Shown one piece after another: positions 58,300 through 64,000 of a stretch of 64,000 bases of DNA. The DNA is taken from the NCBI GenBank assembly GCA_916048095.2, contig OU696595.1, positions 2,824,795 through 2,888,794 on the forward strand, written 5' to 3'. The DNA comes from Sacculina carcini. Lineage: Eukaryota > Arthropoda > Thecostraca > Sacculinidae. The position numbers were made by a program, and so were the translations under genes. The notes beneath the pieces are model-generated. The model made no database searches and had not been told where the DNA came from. It worked only from the letters and a program-made list of their open reading frames with translations. Positions within the stretch are counted from its first letter, which is position 1. Every line of letters begins with the position of its first letter.

Positions 58300-58640
58300 A
58301 TTTTGATTGCCTTTGATGTGCAAGACATCAGTGGTGAATTGGATAATATAGTCCAAGTGTCGCTGTTCTCTGGGAGAATGATTTGCGGTGGATGACTTAA
58401 TGGCTGACACTAATGGTTTGTGGTCAGTTATCAAAGTGAATTATCTGCCTTGAAAAATGGGCGAAAATGCCTTATTGACATGTAGGCCGCTAATAACATT
58501 ACCAAAAGCACTATATTTTTGCTGGGCAGTAGTAAGCTTGTGTGACCAGTACGCAAGTGGCTGCCAACTGCCGTTACATAATTGTTGCAAAACGGCTCCT
58601 ATGCCCGTGTCACTGGCGTCTATAAACAAACCCACCTGCT
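58300..58640 (-). pseudogene. Inverted Gypsy RNase H fragment
   Basis: Minus strand: VGLFIDASDTGIGAVLQQL, SWQPLAYWSHKLTTAQQKYS (58635-58441), then across frames LITDHKPL and REQRHLDYIIQFTTDVLHIK. This is the RNase H domain that the plus-strand copy loses at 58100. The first ~30 bp of overlap (58064-58096 and 58600-58632) are inverted duplicates. Confidence 0.85.
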
Positions 58641-58659
58641 GTGTTCTGTATTCTAACCT

Positions 58660-60383
58660 ACTGTGTTGACAGTGATGTATGTGTTTGTGTGTGTGAGCGT
58701 GCGACCACTGCTATGCTTCTCTTTGCCTAACCTATTCTGGTGACGTATGTGTTTATGTGTGTGTGAGAGTGCGATCACTACTTTCTCTCCCAACTTCTAT
58801 CCTATCCTATACCATATTTAATGAACAACATGCAATACACAATGCACAAAACAATAAACGATTACTTAATATAGATATAAGAATAAAAGTTATATACAAC
58901 ACCGCATGAAATATAAACATTGTTACACCATAACTGCGAGGTCAATCGAGAAAATGTGAGCCACTAGAGCTTATACACGGCCATGCTATTGTGTGGTCAG
59001 AAGTGGGTTTTCATTGAAGACGTGTGATGATCTTCAACTGACGAGTATTTGTACAATTGAGCCCCGCGATTGTTGTTTATTTGCACGCGTTCCGATGAGT
59101 ACTTGGCTTCTTGGTACCTAGTACATGGTGGATGATTTCGGCTGATGTTGTTCACAGATGTCATCGCGCAGATATACGTAATCAGGATACTGTTGTCTGC
59201 TTTTGTCACTTCGGAGTTTGGCTTGATCGGTTTCACGCTTGAATGCTGACGGTAGTTCTTTGTTCACATTGTAGAGCACCATGTACATCTTCTAATGTCA
59301 CTCCCCCAACGGTAATGAGCAACTTTACTACGTTGATCGTTGATGTTTTTATAGTTCTGGACAATCCGACGATTTTCACTTGCTGTTCAGTGTCGTGTAT
59401 CAGCGTGGTATCAGGGAAAGGAGTAGGATTCCGTGGGTTTAGATAAGACTAGTTCGGAATAGGAACAGTATTCGCAGAGCTATGTATTATTTTTCACATA
59501 AATCTTTTTTATTATTCTTCTCTCTTATTCTCAGATAATTTTATTCTCTCGCCGTTCTATTATTGTCATTCAATTATCTAGTGGTGTCTTCTCTGCATTC
59601 TAGTAATGTCTTATACACGGACGTTTCAAGGCCTTCATAGTAGCGGTTCATACTTTCAGTCATCTAATCATATAGTTATCAGTCACTTAGTGGCGCATCG
59701 TGCCATCACGTTCCAATGCATCCATCTATGCGTGTCGATACATACTCTCCTTGTATGCTTCCGCCTGTGAACCATTTTATCTGTCCTTTTTACCAGATAA
59801 AATATTCAATATCTCCTGTCCGTTAAGTCGCATATCAAATGCCCCAGCTTAACATCGGTGTTTTCGCTGCCATATGCGAAAACCATATAATTCGTTCTGC
59901 CTTCATTACTGTTCTCACCAGTGTATGAGAATTACGGCATATACCTTCACCTCCTCTTCCCGTCAATTCGTCAGTCCATCAGTCAGTCGGTTTGTTATGC
60001 TGGTAGTCTTCCCCGCTAAGACTTGTTTTACGTTTCCGGTCAAAAATTCACTTAATTTTCTGTTTTGTTTGCATTGGCTCGGCATTAATGCATAATTGCA
60101 TAAAATCAATTTCATCATTTTTTTCTATTTTCAACTTCGATTCGTTTACTCGACGTGCATTTTGCTGATTATTAACTTCAACTATATTAACTCCTACATG
60201 CTATGTTTGAGGTCGTGTTAGTCGTTCTGATAATGACGTACTATCCACATCTTCCTTGTCATATTGATTATCATCGTCTTCTTGGGGTACATTTTGTCTA
60301 TATCATGTCTATGTCTATATGGGGTACATTATCCACTGCTTGTTGTTATATGCGACTATAATGTTGTTTATATTCATGGCGTG
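58660..60383. other. Stretch with no recognised gene
   Basis: Two imperfect copies of a TATGTGTTTGTGTGTGTGAG-like segment followed by TGCGACCAC/TGCGATCAC occur at about 58676 and 58744. Otherwise mixed, AT-rich sequence. A minus-strand stretch at about 59430-59200 gives loosely retroelement-like residues in several frames, but I cannot assign it. No host gene is visible. Confidence 0.55.
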
Positions 60384-60725
60384 GACGTGCAGATCGTCTG
60401 ACATTACTGTATCGTTCATTTTAATCGTAGACATTTAGTTTTACTCTAAATATGGATCTGATTTCTGATTTAAGGAAAAAGGAAATGCAAAACTTAATAG
60501 AAAAACAGTGATTAACCACGTACCTTACAGATAATATTGAAGCACCAATGATAATGAATGCGTTGCTGATGTCTTTCTTGAGCACCAGATGTAACAGGTC
60601 CAGAAGTTACAGAAGCAGATGTAACACATTTCGGGCGCTGTTGAAGATGTCTTCACGCTGCTGAAGATGTATGTTTTCTCTTCAAAATTATCCACTTCCT
60701 TGGATCCGGATCACGTTGCACCAAA
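60384..60725. repeat. Long inverted repeat, left arm
   Basis: The reverse complement of this arm matches 61117-61460, sharing GACGTGCAGATCGTCTGACA, ACATTTAGTTTTACTCTAAA, TTGAAGCACCAATGATAATG and AAGATGTATGTTTTCTCTTC, with scattered mismatches and small indels. Confidence 0.88.
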
Positions 60726-60835
60726 TGTAACATTGTTGTTCGTACTCTTACAAAATACCGGACGAGTGCTGACGTACAGTGCTGTAGCGTTGCTGTAGTG
60801 TTGTAGCTGGAGTCACGAAGTCACGGCACCAAATG

Positions 60836-61030
60836 TAACAGTGTTGTCTTTCAGTCGTGATAGTTCTAGTTGAGCAGGACTCTTATCGCTGTGCGCCGCG
60901 ATAACGCTTGATGTCCGATTCCAAACACAGTTGTTGAAGAAACAATGTATTTCGTCGTGATATTACGCTGAAGGTTGCAGTTCCTAACTCTATCTGTCCT
61001 AAAGTCAATCCAGTTTGCTATCCTATCTGG
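60836..61030 (-). repeat. LTR-proximal sequence, inverted partner
   Basis: Minus-strand partner of 58085-58285. On the minus strand it reads through GACAACACTGTTACATTTGG into TGCCGTGACTTC, resembling an LTR 3' end and primer-binding site. A second such junction, TGTTACATTTGGTGCAACGT, lies at about 60712-60731 on the same strand. Confidence 0.65.
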
Positions 61031-61116
61031 TCTCCCGTTCTGCCTGTATCTCTGCTAGTCTGTTTCTCCTGTCTACCTGTCTCTCCTATCAGTTCTCCCG
61101 TTCTATCCTCTGGTGT

Positions 61117-61460
61117 CTACTGGTGCAACGTGATCCAGGTCCAAGGAAGTATATAATTTTGAAAAGAAAACATACATCTTCAACAGCGTGAAGACATCTT
61201 CAACAGCGCGCGAAATGTGTTACATCTGCTTCTGTGACTTCTGGACCTGTTACATCTGGTGCTCAAGGAAGACATCATCAACGCATTCATCATCATTGGT
61301 GCTTCAATATTATTTGTCAGGTACGTGGTTAATCACTGTTTTTCTATTAAGTTTTGCATTTCCCTTTTCCTCAAATCAGATATCAGAGCCATATTTAGAG
61401 TAAAACTAAATGTCTACGATTAAAATGAACGATACAGTAATGTCAGACGATCTGCACGTC
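61117..61460. repeat. Long inverted repeat, right arm
   Basis: Partner of 60384-60725. The right end touches the 3' end of the I-like copy at about 61461, so that element inserted exactly at or beside the arm boundary. The spacer (60726-61116) holds the LTR-proximal sequence above. Confidence 0.88.
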
Positions 61461-61559
61461 GTTATTAGTGTTTATGGGGTGCACCGGCCTCTGGGACCAT
61501 ACGACACCCCCCAGTCTATTCACAGCCCAAACACCCTAAAATGATGGACATGAGGAATG

Positions 61560-62445
61560 GAATGATGAAATAAATAAGTGTGATAGTGAACAAAATGAAT
61601 GTGAAAGTCAAGAAATAGAACTCAATAAATAATTGTAAAAGGCAAAAACCGTAAAAACTAAAAAATGCGGCCCTCAATGACCGCCGATTGCTCCTGTCCG
61701 AGAACATCGTGAATAGTCCGAACGGATCCAAGAAAACGTTGACGCGCCTCTGAGAATGATGGGAATTCCACCAGGATGTGCTGCACGGAGAGACGTGCAT
61801 TACATGCGCTGCACGTGGGTTCAGGTTGTCCGAGTAGAAGATGGCGACGCGCATCGTAGGTGTGACCCACACGCAGACGACAGAGCGCCACTTCCTCGGA
61901 CCTCTTCCGGCGACAAGAGCACTTCCTCGGACCTCTTCCGGCGACAAGAGCACATCCAATGTCCGATTTCGGGCTTCACAGCTTTTAATTTGTTAGAACT
62001 ACATTCGTCCCAGGAGAGCTGCCAGCGAGAACGGATAAAACGATGTATAATAGGATAAAAATCCGAATACGGAATGGGAAAGTTAAAATAAAATGAATAA
62101 AAGTCTCGTTCAGCAGCTCTCTTTGGGGCTCTGTCAGCTCGCTCGTTGCCCAAAATACCAATATGGGCCGGAATCCAGCAGAACTTTACATGCTTGCCCT
62201 GATGGTGGATGATACCAAGAGAGATACAAATCCTCTGTATAAGAGGATGTAAGGAGAAAGACGATAATGAAGTTAAAGCACTAAGGGAGTCAGATAAAAC
62301 TAAAAACAATGAAAAAGAAGATGAGCGAATAAAAACCAGGGCCAGCAGGATAGCGTGAAGTTCAGCCGTGTAAATGGAGGCGTGCTCGAGCGGCACGTAC
62401 CTCCACTTACAAACGCACAGCCCACACCACTGGCCGACTTAGATC
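61560..62445 (-). pseudogene. I-like RNase H and C-terminus, second copy
   Basis: The frame 62396-61821 has SIYTAELHAILLALVFIRSS, VLSDSLSALTS and ILGNERADRAPKRAAERD; the C-terminal Cys block CSACNARLSVQHILVEF lies in another frame (61891-61658). The YTDG start is interrupted by a TGA at 62444-62446 (Gly codon in the first copy). A 14-bp deletion next to the GTGCTC segment and the 31-bp duplication shift the frame. Confidence 0.85.
61890..61951. repeat. 31-bp tandem duplication
   Basis: A 31-bp unit starting ACTTCCTCGGACCTCTTCC occurs twice in tandem (61890-61920 and 61921-61951); the first copy of the family has it once (near 16588). Confidence 0.93.
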
Positions 62446-62446
62446 A

Positions 62447-64000
62447 ATCAGTGTACACGGCAGTATACCGTCCGTAAGAATGAATTCGCTCCAGTGTGTT
62501 TGAGCGAAGCACACTGGACACTGTACGGTGTTTCGGCAGAGCCGCTAGCGAGACGTCAACCTCGGGTGTGACCAATTCCAAGGGTGACTCCGCCGTGTAT
62601 TCTTGTCTGAGGACGTCGTTAGCACCTATCCCGCATGACTCCAGCAGTGCCTTCATTTTGCTGCAAAACAGCACAGAACACTGAGGTCCTGAAAGGTGCT
62701 GCTGCTCAGGCACATGCTGGGAAAATACCACGTCATACGCGGGGTTTTCATGGGTGCTTTCCAGCTTGCAAGAATAACGCATGCCCAGCTCTTGACGACG
62801 GAGCGCCAGCGGAGCCTCATCAGCCTCAACGAGGAGGCTGACGACTGGCGACGTTCGAAACGCGCCGGTGGCAATGCGTATCCCTGCGTGGTGTACGACA
62901 TTCAAACGGCTTTTTGCTGACTCCGAAGCCAGATCATATACAATGCTTGCGTAATCGAGACGCGACCTGACTAACGAGCGGTGCAGAAGGAGAAGGGACT
63001 GTCGATCTGCTCCATACCGCATGCGGGAAACAGTCTTCAGCACATTCAGTGCCTTTAGACATGTGGTTCTCAGCTGTGAAATATGGTCGGTGTAGGTCAA
63101 GCGCGAGTCCAACGTGACCCCTAAACACCGAACCGTGCGTTGGAATGAGACAGCACTGCCGTACAATTCCACTTCCATGTCAGGGCAGGCACCTCGACGG
63201 CGACAGAAGTGTACACCGACCGTTTTGAACGTGGAAAAGCGGAAGCCGTTACGCGTTCCCCAGGTCTCTATTTCATTCACCGCCAGCTGCAGTTGACGCT
63301 GGACAGCAACTGTGCTGCGGGAAGAACACCATACGGCAAAATCGTCCACAAATAGAGACCGTCCAATCGAGGGAGGCAAATGATTGTCAATGTCGTTGAT
63401 CATTATGGCAAAAAGGGCCACGCTGAGCACACTACCCTGTGGAACGCCTTCTGCCTGATCGAACGGACGAGACAAGGAGTTCCCCACACACACAGAATGT
63501 GCGGTGCAAAAGGAAATTGTGTACGAAACTCCCCATGTTGCCTCTGACACCACAGCGATGCAGTTTGCGAAGAATAACATGCCACCATGTGGTGTCATAT
63601 GCCTTCTCGATGTCAAAGAATATCGCCCCGACGTGGTGACCTCGCGCGAAACTTTCACGTACGCGCGAGTCAATGGTCACCAAGTGGTCTAACGTTGAGT
63701 GACCTTGGCGAAATCCGCACTGAGCATCATTGAACAGCCGACCGCGTTCCAGAAGCCATACCAGCCGTCTGCAAACCATTTTCTCAAACAGTTTGCAGAG
63801 ACTGGAGGTCAGCGATATCGGGCGATATTCAGACGGGTGATCGCCCGATTTGCCCTGTTTTGTGATGGGTATCACGATTGCCCGTCAACAGGAGGCTGGA
63901 AGCTGTCCACCATTCCACAGATCATTGAAGACCTGCAGCAAAGTGGACAGCACTGCGGGCGACAGACGTTTCAGCATGAGGTTGTGAGCCTCATCAGGGC
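62447..64000 (-). pseudogene. I-like reverse transcriptase, second copy
   Basis: 63875-63432 gives IPITKQGKSGDHPSEYRPIS, RQGHSTLDHLV and GAIFFDIEKAYDTTW (motif A). After a two-base indel near 63490, the frame read down to 62444 continues with GVPQGSVLSVALFAIMIND (motif B), SLFVDDFAVWCSS (catalytic FVDD), FSTFKTVGVHFCRRRG, RCLGVTLDSRLTYTDHISQL and LDYASIVYDLAS. The 146 codons from FVDD to YDLAS-AKS are exactly those absent from the copy at 16322-17920. Confidence 0.9.

Larger units (their letters stand above)
61461..64000 (-). mobile_element. I-like non-LTR element, second copy (5' end beyond window)
   Basis: Same family as 16154-22068, starting at the same 3' end (TGTTTATGGGGTGCACCGGC on the plus strand). 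RNase H and RT are present; the endonuclease and ORF1 lie beyond 64000. It retains the RT palm segment missing in the first copy. Lesions of its own: a stop in the RNase H YTDG block, a 14-bp deletion near 62380, a 31-bp tandem duplication at 61890-61951, and frameshifts in RT. Confidence 0.92.

Noticed and set aside
59200-59430. Possible retroviral-type protease on the minus strand
   Set aside because: Only loose residue patterns in shifting frames; no DTG/DSG motif could be identified.
1-64000. tRNA, rRNA, host exons, bacterial operons
   Set aside because: None seen; all long frames carry mobile-element domains and there are no bacterial gene-start patterns.

Overview
The window looks like repeat-rich DNA from an invertebrate metazoan nuclear genome. 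It uses the standard genetic code, has eukaryotic microsatellites, and carries a typical metazoan mix of retroelements: Ty3/Gypsy, BEL/Pao, I-like and CR1/L2-like non-LTR elements, and a Penelope-like element with a GIY-YIG domain. Helitron-like and hAT-like DNA transposons are also present. I cannot narrow the phylum. I see no host gene, rRNA or tRNA: every long protein-like reading frame belongs to a mobile element, and nearly all are broken.

Layout. 1-4123: AT-rich head-to-tail array of Helitron-like non-autonomous units, with 14 copies of a GC-rich terminal-type motif. 4140-6470: Penelope-like element (minus) whose 5' part is inverted. 6471-12024: inverted copies of the Helitron-unit body, split by a GC-rich Gypsy element (6801-11447) with both LTRs and a 5-bp target-site duplication (TSD). 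12025-14344: CR1/L2-like fragment (minus). 14345-14880: CA-rich microsatellites. 14880-23600: degraded BEL/Pao element (minus) split by an I-like non-LTR element (16154-22068) with a 12-bp TSD.

24346-27545: CR1/L2-like element (plus) with a long intact RT frame. 27546-31243: second Gypsy-type element (minus), 5' truncated. 31244-31988: RT fragment and two hAT-like MITEs with 8-bp TSDs. 32481-35933: CR1-like element with a 2A-like motif (minus). 36655-47780: I-like element (plus) interrupted inside its RNase H domain by a BEL/Pao element (40887-46939, two 220-bp LTRs, TSD CGGAC). 48196-51521: second, 5'-truncated copy of the 2A family with an 835-codon open frame. 51941-54830: CR1/L2-like element with a 226-bp internal tandem duplication. 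55621-58640: Gypsy remnant with an inverted RNase H piece. 60384-61460: long imperfect inverted repeat. 61461-64000: second copy of the I-like family, running off the window.

How the parts relate. The elements do not form a pathway; they form layers. Nesting gives relative ages: BEL is younger than the I-like element it splits at 40887; the I-like element at 16154 is younger than the BEL it splits; the Gypsy at 6801 is younger than the Helitron-like body it sits in. Two families occur twice (I-like at 16154 and 61461; 2A/CR1-like at 32481 and 48196), which lets lesions be read by comparing copies. The most informative structures are the twin-priming-like Penelope inversion, the in-frame loss of an RT active site, the 2A-like motif, the Helitron terminus array and several inverted duplications. 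I found no convincing new multi-gene system.
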